A stretch of DNA of 64,000 nucleotides from Symbiodinium natans (lineage: Eukaryota; Sar; Dinophyceae; Suessiales; Symbiodiniaceae). Under the pieces are notes generated by a model. It made no database searches. It was not told where the DNA came from and was given only the letters and a program-made list of their open reading frames with translations. This document shows, piece after piece, positions 1 through 9,963 of this stretch. Both the position numbers and the translations under genes were made by a program. The stretch spans positions 567,001-631,000 of the forward strand of contig CAJNDS010002313.1 in the NCBI GenBank assembly GCA_905221605.1. The letters are read 5' to 3'. Within the stretch, counting starts at the first letter, position 1. Each line of letters starts with the position of its first letter.

Positions 1-5
1 AACCA

Positions 6-3000
6 ATGTTGTCTTCGCTGACAGATACAGGAAGAGTGTGGTGGCAATCCGTCTATACAAAGGCGTATGAGGCGTACGCCAAATGGTTGAGTGTTTCTCC
101 GCTGGAAAGGTTGGGCATCAAGGCTGAGCTGGAAGGGCTCAAGGGGGTTCGAACTGTGCATGTTTTGTTGGAGCAGAGAGCGGTGTCTTTGCTGCTACAG
201 GCGATTCCGGAGAGATTGAAGACCGAGATCGTTTCCACTCGAATGTTGGGGTCGGTGATGATATGTTACAAGTTGCTGACGGTTTACCAACCAGGTGGAG
301 CAAACGAGCGCAGCACGATGTTAAACTTCTTGGTGCAACCATCCTCAGCAACCTCGATCTCGGAGGCTATTAAGGGAGTGCGACAATGGGCGCAATGGCG
401 TTCCCGGTTAAGGGAATTGCGAGCATCTGAGCCGGATGCTACCTTGCTTATCAAGGGATTGGATGCTTTATCATCCGCGTTGCTGGCAAAGCACCCTACG
501 GTGCATTTTAGAGTGGCATCCTTCCGGGAGAAATTGGGGGTGGACTACTCGCCGACCTCTGAAACTGCGACACAACTAGCTGAAATGTTACAAGCAGAAT
601 TTGAACTGCTATTGCATAGCGCTGGTGAACAAGAGGTGAAGCAGGACTCGGATGCCAAGAAAAGGGCCAGGTTAAACAAGGCCCAAAAGGGAACTGGTGA
701 CGAGACGGAGGAGGGTGACAAAGGCAAAGGAAAAGGAAAAAGGTACAGCGGAGATGGTGAACGTCCTTTCTGTTGGATATATGGGAAGACAGAAGCAGGC
801 TGCAAGTTCGGATCACGGTGCAAATTTCGCCATGATAAGGACTCCCTGGAGCGTGGAAGATGTTTTGAATGTGGGGCCATTGGCCATTTGCAGCCGCAGT
901 GTCCATACAAAGATGGTGTAAGTTCCAATGCGGACTCAAATCCTGAAAGGAATAGATCTAAAGGGAATTCTCCCAAAGGGGGAAAGGGCGGCAAAGGTGC
1001 AAAATGGGGAAATGCCAAAAAGGCAGAAGTGGCTGAAGTGGGAGATGAGATGGCTAATGCGGGATTGGATAAAGGTTCTGCAAGTCCCTCATCACCATCA
1101 ACAACCAATCAGGTTCTTGCTGAAGCGTTGGAAGTGCTGAAATCTATGAAGCTGTCATCAGCGCAGTCAGCATCAAGCGGAGAGCCCAGCGTTCGAATGT
1201 TATGTGACTCTGGATTGTTTCAGCAGGACGGGAGAGTGGCGTTGGTGGATACAGCTGCTACGCATCTTGTGCGGACGCTTTTTCCATGGGAATGTTTACC
1301 CGACACTACTGTTATGGTGCAAAGCGCGCTTGGTGGTGTGACAATGAGGATTACAGAGAAAGGGACGTTGATTAGGGAAGACAATGGGCCCCTGATTATC
1401 CCTCTCTGGTTGATCTTGGAGTTTGGGGCGAACCTCACCGTGATCAATGGGATGTGTCACGTGAGTGCAAAATCTTCGCTGGACCAACTCTTATGGTTTG
1501 AACATGGCTGTTTGGTTATGGATTACAAAACAGCTGAGAAAATGGTTTTGCATGCTGAAAGGCAGCGTGCGTCGTTGTCCCATTCTCAATGGAGGAATGG
1601 AAGGGCGGACTGTGGAGTCGGTTCGTCTGATGCCACGTTGTTGCCGAAGCAGGGAGAAGGCCGAGGAGTATGCGTTCTACATGTGGCCAGGGTTTCTGAC
1701 ACCAATGAGTGTTCGGGAATGGGCATGTTGGACTCGGGAGCATCACATCCTCTCAGATCACTTCGTCCTGGTGAACAGCTTCCGCAGCAAAAGGTGTTGG
1801 TGTCTTTAGCTGTTGGATCTCGGGAGATGTGTATTACCCCAGGTGGGACCCTGGTAACTCCTGAAATGGTAGATCCACTAGTGCCAATTGGCAAAGCGAG
1901 CGCCTTGGTTGGTCTCAGAGTTCAGTGGCGTGGTGGCAAGTGCACAGCCTCACATCCTGTTCTGGGGGAACTTCGCGTTCGTGATCTGAATGGGTGCCCT
2001 TGTTTGGAAAAGGAGGTGGCGCTTCAGATCATTGATGAAATGGATTGGTGTTCACCAAAGCAAGCATTGAAGGTGGCACGTATGGTTCAAGGGTGTCCGA
2101 ATACGGACAACGAGGTGGCTGTAAAAGCGTCGTTGCAAAGCGCAGCGCGGACAGCGTCAGCGAATGAGGAGGAGTTCGTCCAGGCATGCTGGCGGTTTCT
2201 TCGGTGGTATTATGGGGATATACCAGAAAATATGCTGATGGAGCTGTTGCCACGTGGAGATATTGCGGCGTTGCCTTTCAACCGTCATAAAAGGAGACGG
2301 CTGGCACGAGCAAAAAGGGTGGTGGTACACCTATTTTCGGGAAAACAAAAATGGCATTTTCCCAGTCGGGATGTGGAGGTACTGGAGCTGGATTTGACAA
2401 AAGGCGGTGACCTACATAATTCGAGCGTCTGGAAGTATCTTCTGCATCTGGCGGCTGAAGGAAAGGTGGTTGCTGTGGTTGGAGGACCTCCATGCAGGAC
2501 AGTGTCAAGGTTGAGAGGTGAAGACGGTGGTCCACCTGTATTACGCCGACGCTGTGGGCCTGAACGGTTGGGATTAAAGAGTCTTCCTTGGCCACATCAT
2601 GAATTAGCTCAAAAGGATGGTGTGTTACTTCTGAAGATGCTTTTCCTATATGACGTGGCGGTGCATTCAAGGTGTGGAACTGCTGAAGTCATCAATGGAA
2701 GTTCTGTTTTCTTTGGCATGGAAAGCCCTGGGGACCCTGAACTCATAGGGAAAGATTTCTCTCAGAACGGCAAAACGGTCTTGAGTGCTGAGGATCTGGT
2801 GGATGGTTCTCAGGAAGGGCTCTCAAGTCCTACCTTCTGGAGTTGGCCAGAGGTGAAAAGCTTTTGTGAGCGTTATGGAATGTACGCTGCACATTTTGAT
2901 CAGGGAGCATTGGGACATGCTCTGGTGAAACCTACGACTTTCCTGGTGTCTGATATGGAACTGTGGGAATCGTTGGAACAGGTTCGCGTGGTTGTTCCGT

Positions 3001-6000
3001 GGTCGGCAACATTCGCTTCTACCCTGGAAGAACGTATTGGACAGTCCTCCATATGGGCGCGATGGGCGTTTGGATTGGTTAAAAGAATACGTCACAGGTT
3101 GGCACAATGGTTGCATGAGAGCGATGCTGAACGGGAAGCTATGGTGTTAAAAAAGGAAGAACGAGAAGGGACGTTACGGAGGCTGACAACGGAGGAGCGA
3201 GCTTTCCGTGACCATTGCCTAAGGGGGCATATTCCTTTCAGACGTGATTGTCAAATTTGTGTGTCTGCCGCTGGAAAAGAGCGTCGCCATTTGAGGCGGA
3301 AACATGGGGATGCTTACACTTTATCACTGGACTTAGCAGGTCCATACAAGTGTTCAAAGGATGCTCACCAGCAGAAGCCACGACACGCTGTTATTGGTGT
3401 GTATCAATTTCCAATGTTGGATCCCAATGTGGGTCACCCTCTTGAAAAGGAGGAAGATGCGGATGAGGTGGAAGATCAGGTGGTAGATGAAGGTGCTGGT
3501 GTTGGAGAATGGTTAGGCGATGCCGTCGCGAACTTCGAGGAGGAAGACTCTGCACCGGTGGAACCTGCACCAGTTCTGGAGGCAGAGGTGTTGAAAATCC
3601 AAGCTTCTGAAAAATCCTGGAAGGAACTGAAGGACCATTTGACCCAACCTGTCCGTATGATCAACTTCGTTATGGTGGAGCCGATTGTGGATAAACAGCA
3701 AACAACTGTTTTGTCGGCGGTTCAAAGAATGATGGTGCGCTTGCAGAGACATGGGTATCCGGTGTTGAGAATCCACTCAGATCGAGCGGGGGAGTTTGTC
3801 AATGCACGCTTCCGGTCCTTTTGTGAAACTCGTCTGATATATAGGACCACTGGTGATCCTGGAGTCCCGCAAACAAATGGGCGCGCTGAAGCATGTGTGG
3901 GTTTATTCAAACGTGGTGTGAGGTCGCTCTTAAAGGAGGCGCGACTCGGGCCGGCGTATTGGGCACTGGCTGCTCGCCATTGGTCAATGTTACGGTGGCA
4001 GAAAGCTGAAAGGGAGTTGGGTTTGAAACCGAAAGCATTGCTTCCCTTTGGTGCTCAGATTCAAGTCAAACGTCGTCCGTGGGAGTTGCTGGGTCCGGAT
4101 GGAACAAAGAAAGGTCGGCAATGGGTCGATCGTACGCAGCCCGCGCTTCTTTTGGGTCCATGCGATGACCTACCTGGTGGTTATTGGGTGGAAGCTCAAG
4201 GGACTGCCAAAGATCCGGATGAACTGGTGTTATTTCCCTGCACTACGATTTTTTCCAATATAAAGGAACCACCTGCATTGGAGCTGGAAGGGGTGGTAGA
4301 AGAACAGGAGCCTTCTCCTCCGGAGCATCGTCTCAAGGGGAAAAAACCAGCGCTTAGGTTCGCTGATGAGGAAGGTCCTCCTTTACCTCCACCTCGCGAT
4401 CCTCCGGCTCACCGTCGGTTAAAAGAAAAAAGCCCGGCCTCTTCACTGCGTGGTCATGTGGGCTCTTTGCGCTTGCTTCGCAAGCGGGGGGAGAGTCCGC
4501 CCTTAGAAATTTTCGAGGATGACATGCAGGGTTTGGGGGAGCTGGAAGAAAATGCAGATGTTGAGGACAATGTTCCTGGTGATGAGTATTGGCCGACATG
4601 CTGTTCTCCTCATGAAAATGCTTATTTGGTCTGCAAAAGTGAGACTGCCGAGGATGGAACACAGTTGGAAAAAGAAGAACAAAAAGCCAAGTCAATGTAT
4701 GAAAGGTCTATGTATGATTACGTGGACTGTGAGGAGCTTTTGGAAGGGATTGTATACCCAAAGAGGGTGAATCGGAGAGGTGGTATCAACAATTGGTGCA
4801 CAAGTACGCGAGCTCTGGTGTTGGGCCACTATACTCATGGCGGAGTGTGTGGTATTACAAAGGAGACCCATCGAAGGCCATGGCTATGTCGTTATTTGAC
4901 ATCATTTGTGAAGCACCACAATCCTGAAGCCAAATTTTCTGCTCTTCAGATCTCGTGCAATGCTCCGGTATCATTGCATAGGGATAGTCACAATGAAAAG
5001 CATTGCTGCAATTATGTGTGTGGCTTCGGTGACTATAAAGAGGGTCAGCTGTGGGTTGAGGATGAAAAGGTTTTGGAGGAAGGAGCTGAAGTGGTGGAGC
5101 AATCCTATGGGAAGAAAGTCTTACCTGGAAAATTGGTTGATATCCACTGGAACTTCATGTCGTTCTTTCCGAGAAAACTGCATGGTCCTATGCCTTGGAA
5201 AGGGAACAGAGTATCCTTGACAGGGTACACACCTGTTTTTATGGAGCGATTGAGCTACAAGGATAGGTGCTATCTTCTCCAATGCAAGTTTCCTCTTCCA
5301 GAACCACAAGCTGAAGAAGGTGAAAAAAGGAAGTGGTTAAAAATGACGTTGAAAGAGACCTCGCTGGACGACCTTGCAGAGGAAGTCGACTACGCTGTGC
5401 TTGAGGCGCATCAATGGGCTCTAGAGGAGCATTTGAGTATTCGACGCCTAATTGCTGAACAGGAATGTTGCATTTTGGACGAGTTCCATGGATCGGCCAA
5501 TGAGTCGAATGATGAAAAAGGATCGGAGACCAGAGAATGGCTGGTTAAAGCAAAAAGGGCTGAGGAACAGCTCTCGAAGTTTTTGGTCAAAGCAGCTCAA
5601 GTTCAGCAAGTGGTACAAGAGAATACTGCGCTGGAGGCAGCGGAGGAGGTCGAGTTCCTGCAAACAAAAACAATCCCTACACAAGAAGCCATGCAAGAGC
5701 TGGAGAAGTGGAGGGAATCATTGTCGGACGAGGTGAAGTCTTTGGTTAAAGAGTTGGAAGTGGTGGAACCAACAACTCAAGAAAAGCTGGACAAATTGGC
5801 GGAAGAGCCTAATGCACCGGTGATTGAGTACGTTCCCAGTCTGGTGGTGTTTACCCGAAAGCAAGGGACAGGGAGGAGGCGTGCCCGTATCTGTGCATGT
5901 GGGAACTTTATTTCGTCAACGGCAGCTACAGAATACGAAGGGCCAAGGTCCCTCAGTCGTCACTCGCTGTACGCTCCAGGTTTAGATTCAACTACATTTA

Positions 6001-7883
6001 GGTGCCAAGTGAGGCACGCAGCACATATGGTGTGGATCATCGCTGGCTTAGACATCTCCAAAGCTTTTCTGACGGCGCCGATGAATAGGGCGCAAAGAGA
6101 AGGGCGTTTGGTGGTGGTGCAGCCCCCAAGGGCGGCGGTGAAATTCGGTCTTTGCACAAAAGAGGAGCGGTGGATTGTGAGGAAGGCCTTGTACGGTTTG
6201 GCCGAAAGTCCTGCAGCATGGGTGGAGTGGCGAGACCAACGTCTTCAAGGCATGTCTTGGGTGTCAAAGGATGGACAAGCAATGAGCTTTCAGAGGTCCA
6301 ATGCAGACCCAAGTCTGTTCCTTATTATGGCACAAGAGAAGCCGGAAGGTGCAAGCAAGTTGGTAGGGACAATGGGTCTTTACGTGGATGATTTTTTGAT
6401 GGCTGGGACTATGACAGTGCTCCGGGAAGCCTTGGAACAGATCAGGAAGGAGTGGAAAACTTCTGAACCCGAGTTCTGTGGTCCAGGCTGTGGTGATGGA
6501 TTCCTGAAGTTTTTGGGTGTCCAAATCTGGTACCGAAATGGCAGCTTCTTTCTCAACCAGGAGGACTTCGTGAGAGATTTGCTGAACCGAAGAGGGTATC
6601 AGATTGATGAAACTGGAAAAGGTAGTAACCTGCCAATGGTGAAAGAAACTCCAGGTGAAGAAGAGGAGGTGGATATTCCCTCCTTGCGAGCGGCTCAAGG
6701 TGCCGTAGGGGAGTTCCTCTGGGTGGCAATCAAAACTCGACCTGATTTGGCTTTCTGCACAAGCCAGTTGTCTTTGTGGACATCCCGAAGGCCGCGATTT
6801 GTGGTTAAAAAGGCTGAGGAGGTATTTCGATACCTTGCTGCAACTCCAACGTTAGGCCTGACGTTTGGTGCAATCGCAACATGCGAAAAAGAAAGGAATG
6901 AGGTGTTGCGTTATGGGCGAGGCGTCAAGGTGGTGGAGTCTTACGCGGATGCTAGCTTTGCAGCGGGGGAAAACGAAAAGAGCCACTCAGGAGCGGTGGT
7001 GGTTTGGGGTGATTGTCCAGTGATGTGGGCAACGCAGAGACAATCAACGGTGGCTTTGAGCACTGCTGAAGCTGAATTGCATGCGTCTATAGAGGGAGCA
7101 ACGATGATTCAATCGTGTACCCCTATAATTGCCGCTTTGGTGGGAACTGGTGAAGAATCGCTGCAAAAAGTGCTGTATACAGATTCGGTTTCGACGTGCT
7201 CAATCATTCAATATCCTGCTGGTAGCTGGAGAACAAGACACCTGAGAATTCGAGCAGCTGGTGTCAGGTCTCTGGTGGACCGTGGTTACATGGTGATAGC
7301 GCATCTTCGTGGTGAGTATATGATTGCTGATCTGTTGACAAAATTGATGAGTGGACAGGTTTATGCAAAGCAAAAGGCACTTTGGGGTCTCCAACTGTTA
7401 GTGCAAGGAACTGACTTGAAAAGGGCCTCTCTTGCAATGGCGGTCATGATGGTGGCTGCATCCCTGCAAGGGATGGCAACAGGTGGAGAAGAAGTGTCAG
7501 CTGCTGGTTTCTTTTGCTCAGAAGAAGGGGTGTGCCAGGTCGCCAATACATCTACGGTTATGGTTCTGGCTCAAGGTATTGAAATGGTTATCAACAACTC
7601 AGACCTTGTTGCGTATTTGGTGGCAGCAATCATAATCTGGGAATTGACATGGTGCCTCTTTCGGCGGCTGTACAAATGGCTGTGGATCAAGAAAGTGGTG
7701 GTTATTCCTGCGAGTGCCACTTTGTATACAACAGTGGGTGGGAACTGTATGCACGCAAGCAGTGATTGTGATGTTCTGCGATATTCACAGCCCAGGGCTA
7801 AGACGCTTTGCAAGCATTGCCTCAAGGATGGCTGGGTGGTGAATGCTGAGTTCCTTGGTGAGGAACGGGCCGCTGGAACGTAA
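6..7883 (+). CDS. Ty1/copia-like retrotransposon polyprotein with methyltransferase-like and 2OG-oxygenase-like domains (5' end may lie outside window)
   Basis: Uninterrupted 2625-codon frame; it stays open left of the ATG at 6, so gag may begin outside the window. Domains seen, in order: gag-like region with a CCCH finger (C256, C266, C272, H276) and a CCHC knuckle (C286, C289, H294, C299); two tandem aspartic-protease-like segments (DTAATH at 415, DSGASH at 576); a cytosine-5-methyltransferase-like segment (HLFSG 775-779, GGPPC ending C830, FGMESP near 906); integrase zinc site (H1070, H1075, C1082, C1085) and DDE core (D1109, D1259, E1295, exact D-x35-E); a 2OG-Fe(II)-oxygenase-like segment (H1658-x-D1660, H1726, R1735); reverse transcriptase (D2016, YVDD 2126-2129); RNase H (D2315, E2357, D2393, D2442). 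After RNase H come a hydrophobic, probably membrane-spanning stretch (about 2534-2556) and a cysteine cluster (C2581, C2602, C2605). The gag-PR-INT-RT-RH order is copia type. An intact frame suggests a recent, possibly active copy. Activity of the two extra domains is inference. Confidence 0.93.
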   Translation: MLSSLTDTGRVWWQSVYTKAYEAYAKWLSVSPLERLGIKAELEGLKGVRTVHVLLEQRAVSLLLQAIPERLKTEIVSTRMLGSVMICYKLLTVYQPGGANERSTMLNFLVQPSSATSISEAIKGVRQWAQWRSRLRELRASEPDATLLIKGLDALSSALLAKHPTVHFRVASFREKLGVDYSPTSETATQLAEMLQAEFELLLHSAGEQEVKQDSDAKKRARLNKAQKGTGDETEEGDKGKGKGKRYSGDGERPFCWIYGKTEAGCKFGSRCKFRHDKDSLERGRCFECGAIGHLQPQCPYKDGVSSNADSNPERNRSKGNSPKGGKGGKGAKWGNAKKAEVAEVGDEMANAGLDKGSASPSSPSTTNQVLAEALEVLKSMKLSSAQSASSGEPSVRMLCDSGLFQQDGRVALVDTAATHLVRTLFPWECLPDTTVMVQSALGGVTMRITEKGTLIREDNGPLIIPLWLILEFGANLTVINGMCHVSAKSSLDQLLWFEHGCLVMDYKTAEKMVLHAERQRASLSHSQWRNGRADCGVGSSDATLLPKQGEGRGVCVLHVARVSDTNECSGMGMLDSGASHPLRSLRPGEQLPQQKVLVSLAVGSREMCITPGGTLVTPEMVDPLVPIGKASALVGLRVQWRGGKCTASHPVLGELRVRDLNGCPCLEKEVALQIIDEMDWCSPKQALKVARMVQGCPNTDNEVAVKASLQSAARTASANEEEFVQACWRFLRWYYGDIPENMLMELLPRGDIAALPFNRHKRRRLARAKRVVVHLFSGKQKWHFPSRDVEVLELDLTKGGDLHNSSVWKYLLHLAAEGKVVAVVGGPPCRTVSRLRGEDGGPPVLRRRCGPERLGLKSLPWPHHELAQKDGVLLLKMLFLYDVAVHSRCGTAEVINGSSVFFGMESPGDPELIGKDFSQNGKTVLSAEDLVDGSQEGLSSPTFWSWPEVKSFCERYGMYAAHFDQGALGHALVKPTTFLVSDMELWESLEQVRVVVPWSATFASTLEERIGQSSIWARWAFGLVKRIRHRLAQWLHESDAEREAMVLKKEEREGTLRRLTTEERAFRDHCLRGHIPFRRDCQICVSAAGKERRHLRRKHGDAYTLSLDLAGPYKCSKDAHQQKPRHAVIGVYQFPMLDPNVGHPLEKEEDADEVEDQVVDEGAGVGEWLGDAVANFEEEDSAPVEPAPVLEAEVLKIQASEKSWKELKDHLTQPVRMINFVMVEPIVDKQQTTVLSAVQRMMVRLQRHGYPVLRIHSDRAGEFVNARFRSFCETRLIYRTTGDPGVPQTNGRAEACVGLFKRGVRSLLKEARLGPAYWALAARHWSMLRWQKAERELGLKPKALLPFGAQIQVKRRPWELLGPDGTKKGRQWVDRTQPALLLGPCDDLPGGYWVEAQGTAKDPDELVLFPCTTIFSNIKEPPALELEGVVEEQEPSPPEHRLKGKKPALRFADEEGPPLPPPRDPPAHRRLKEKSPASSLRGHVGSLRLLRKRGESPPLEIFEDDMQGLGELEENADVEDNVPGDEYWPTCCSPHENAYLVCKSETAEDGTQLEKEEQKAKSMYERSMYDYVDCEELLEGIVYPKRVNRRGGINNWCTSTRALVLGHYTHGGVCGITKETHRRPWLCRYLTSFVKHHNPEAKFSALQISCNAPVSLHRDSHNEKHCCNYVCGFGDYKEGQLWVEDEKVLEEGAEVVEQSYGKKVLPGKLVDIHWNFMSFFPRKLHGPMPWKGNRVSLTGYTPVFMERLSYKDRCYLLQCKFPLPEPQAEEGEKRKWLKMTLKETSLDDLAEEVDYAVLEAHQWALEEHLSIRRLIAEQECCILDEFHGSANESNDEKGSETREWLVKAKRAEEQLSKFLVKAAQVQQVVQENTALEAAEEVEFLQTKTIPTQEAMQELEKWRESLSDEVKSLVKELEVVEPTTQEKLDKLAEEPNAPVIEYVPSLVVFTRKQGTGRRRARICACGNFISSTAATEYEGPRSLSRHSLYAPGLDSTTFRCQVRHAAHMVWIIAGLDISKAFLTAPMNRAQREGRLVVVQPPRAAVKFGLCTKEERWIVRKALYGLAESPAAWVEWRDQRLQGMSWVSKDGQAMSFQRSNADPSLFLIMAQEKPEGASKLVGTMGLYVDDFLMAGTMTVLREALEQIRKEWKTSEPEFCGPGCGDGFLKFLGVQIWYRNGSFFLNQEDFVRDLLNRRGYQIDETGKGSNLPMVKETPGEEEEVDIPSLRAAQGAVGEFLWVAIKTRPDLAFCTSQLSLWTSRRPRFVVKKAEEVFRYLAATPTLGLTFGAIATCEKERNEVLRYGRGVKVVESYADASFAAGENEKSHSGAVVVWGDCPVMWATQRQSTVALSTAEAELHASIEGATMIQSCTPIIAALVGTGEESLQKVLYTDSVSTCSIIQYPAGSWRTRHLRIRAAGVRSLVDRGYMVIAHLRGEYMIADLLTKLMSGQVYAKQKALWGLQLLVQGTDLKRASLAMAVMMVAASLQGMATGGEEVSAAGFFCSEEGVCQVANTSTVMVLAQGIEMVINNSDLVAYLVAAIIIWELTWCLFRRLYKWLWIKKVVVIPASATLYTTVGGNCMHASSDCDVLRYSQPRAKTLCKHCLKDGWVVNAEFLGEERAAGT

Positions 7884-8060
7884 ACTTTTTCAAGTTTGAG
7901 GTGAAGAAATCCTCAATGGTAAGGGATTCAGCCAATGAGCTGAAGGGTCGTCCTGGAAGACGTAAAACCATAATGTGCATGTCAAGCAGCAGGCTACTGC
8001 CCTAATGGCAGTTTTTGACCAAAGATCTGCACCTCCAATGTGTCCTAGGAAATCCTAGGA

Positions 8061-8340
8061 CAGGGGGAGTGCGGAGCTGCAACTGGTATTGTAGAAAGAA
8101 GTTAGTGTTGGAGGTTGAAAGGGTTAATAAACCCGGAAATCATTTTTTGGCTCAAGACTGGGCCATGTGCCTGGTAGTAAAAGGTGAGTGCCCTGTGGTT
8201 TGGGTTTGTTGTGTGGTTGATCCAGGGAAATCAAGGGATTCTGTTGGGGTTGACTTTTCGGTTCCTCGTCCCCCTTCGGGTTCCCCCCGTATAGGGTTTA
8301 GAACGCGTGCAGTACCATCTTCCGAGTAAAACGTGCAGCG
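8061..8340 (+). mobile_element. Polypurine tract and putative 3' LTR of the copia-like element
   Basis: A purine run (AGGGGGAG, 8062-8069) lies 178 bases after the polyprotein stop and is followed at once by TG (8070), the expected PPT-LTR junction of copia elements. The LTR end cannot be fixed because the 5' LTR is outside the window; a CA near 8335 is a guess. An AATAAA-like motif sits at about 8125 inside a small palindrome. Confidence 0.55.
8132..8156 (+). other. Spliced-leader-like sequence inside the LTR
   Basis: The stretch CATTTTTTGGCTCAAG (8141-8156), preceded by CCGG, resembles the 3' part of the 22-nt dinoflagellate spliced leader (known consensus ending CCATTTTGGCTCAAG) with two extra T. 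The last 12 bases match exactly. It could be a relic of a trans-spliced transcript that was reverse-transcribed, or chance. Confidence 0.35.
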
Positions 8341-9322
8341 AGCTGCATGCAGCTTTCAAGTTCAGGGCAGCAACATGCTCACTCACAGCATCACAGGACT
8401 CTGCTAGTTTGCTTTTCAAGTGTAAGTGTGTGTGTGTGTGTCACATTGCAATGCAACCCCCACCGAAGCGAGTACTGAACGTGAGCCAAGATCGCGATAT
8501 CGTTCACAGCCAGAGCCCGAGATGGTTTGACAGAGGGGTCCCCGCGAGCATTTGCAAGTTGTGATTTCAGGGCTCCAGGATTACTAGGGGGCCAAGAAGA
8601 ACCCAACTCGCCAGTCGGACTTGTAGGGGTTGCTTTAGGCATAAGCCCACGCCTGCACCCTGAACCCTCAAAATAGGGCAGTTTCTGCCCAATAGACAAG
8701 CCCAGAGAGGCGAAGCTCCGGGCCCCGAATCCCTCTAAACCCCTGACGCTGAGGCGTCTTTCTGCAGCATCTGCCCTTGTAGCACTTGCAGGTACACCGT
8801 CGGGCGCTTGGACAATCTAGATGATTGTGTATGAATCAATTATCAACATGTATGCATGCATGCATGTAGGTTGCCTTTGCGGTTGCTGCTGGTTGCTGGC
8901 GGTGCTTGTCGGGGGTCGGGCCAGGATGGCCAGAAGTACCGCTCCCAAGCCCCTCTCGTGCGATGCTTGCCTCCCCAATGCTGTAGCGCAGCTGAGGCCA
9001 CTTTGCTTCCGGAAGTGATTCTGGAAGAGGGAATGACCCAAGAGGCGACGGAGAGAGTTTTGAGGTTTCCTTTACATGTCTTGCGTGATGGTCAGCCTGG
9101 GGCCGAAGATGAAGAGACTCATCCGAAGGGAAGGGTCTGTAGGAATCAGGTGTTAGCGGAACGGGCGCGAGGATTTTGGCGCAGGCGACAGAAGCAACAG
9201 CCACAACCTTGTGGGGTACATAATCCTGCCATAGTTGAAAGGTTAACCTTTTTTTTGGCCCTGGGTACTCAGCAACTCGGGTTGCCAAAGTGGAAGGCAA
9301 ACAGAAGCCTGCATCAAATCAG
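8341..9322. other. No supported gene; simple repeats only
   Basis: A (GT)n run at about 8425-8440 and alternating GCAT/TGCATG near 8850-8865 are the only structures seen. Open frames here are short and lack recognisable motifs. Confidence 0.5.
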
Positions 9323-9410
9323 GCAGCTTTGGACAGTGCCATCCGGAAGGCCGGCTACCGGGGCTTCTGTCCGGCGCTGAGCGAAGTTGGGAGGTGGCAG
9401 GAGGCCCAAG
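9323..9410 (+). CDS. Putative exon, unknown protein (weakly PPR-like)
   Basis: Open stretch bounded by an AG acceptor at 9321-9322 and a GT donor at 9411. It reads AALDSAIRKAGYRGF then CPALSEVGRWQEAQ. The helical, alanine-rich composition with a GRWQEA motif is reminiscent of pentatricopeptide repeats, common in dinoflagellate genomes, but one exon is not enough to assign it. A TTTAGGG tract starts 17 bases after the proposed donor. Confidence 0.3.
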
Positions 9411-9427
9411 GTTATGGGGGGGAGGGG

Positions 9428-9450
9428 TTTAGGGTTTAGGGTTTAGGGTT
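9428..9450 (+). repeat. Telomere-like tract (TTTAGGG, about 3 units)
   Basis: Perfect TTTAGGG units just after the exon-like segment ending at 9410. A poly-G run (about 9488-9504) follows. Confidence 0.9.
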
Positions 9451-9880
9451 GGGGGGACTTAGGGAGCACAGCAAGTTTTCAGGGTGTTTATAGGGGGGGG
9501 GGGGGACCACGGTCATTGGCCTGAGTCCCGATCGGGGGTTTATAGAGGGGGGTGTGGAGGGACAAAGCCCCACCTCTCACCCTTCCCTCGCCTCATGAAC
9601 CATGAATGCCAAGGCATGTCCAGATTAATGTCGTCGGTGGCAGGCGCCTCAGAAATCTGCCTCTACTCTAGACACGAGGCATGTGCCTTGTTTGGCCACA
9701 GCTTTTGCCTTGGCGCACATGCGCGTCCTGAGCAGAATAGATGTTTGCGCCGCTGTCTGAAAAATAGAGTCCATCTTCTGAACGTTGCATGTTAAAGACA
9801 TCCAGAGTCTCGAAGACCACAACTGCCTTGAGAATTGGCTGCACGCTCGCCAATCACTTTGACGGCTGGCACTTTGGGCC

Positions 9881-9963
9881 TTAGGGTGTAGGGTTTAGGG
9901 TTTAGGGTTTAGGGTTTAGGGTTTAGGGATAGGGTTTAGGGTTTATTGGGTTTAGGGTTTAGG
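9881..9963 (+). repeat. Telomere-like tract (TTTAGGG, about 11 imperfect units)
   Basis: Mostly perfect TTTAGGG units with TTAGGGTGTAGGG, ATAGGG and TTATTGGG variants, so point changes have accumulated since insertion. Confidence 0.9.

Noticed and set aside
8855-9380. 174-codon frame starting in TGCATGCATG repeats
   Set aside because: Starts in a simple repeat and has no motif. Only the last stretch (9323-9410) looks exon-like, and in the same frame by splicing, not as one ORF.
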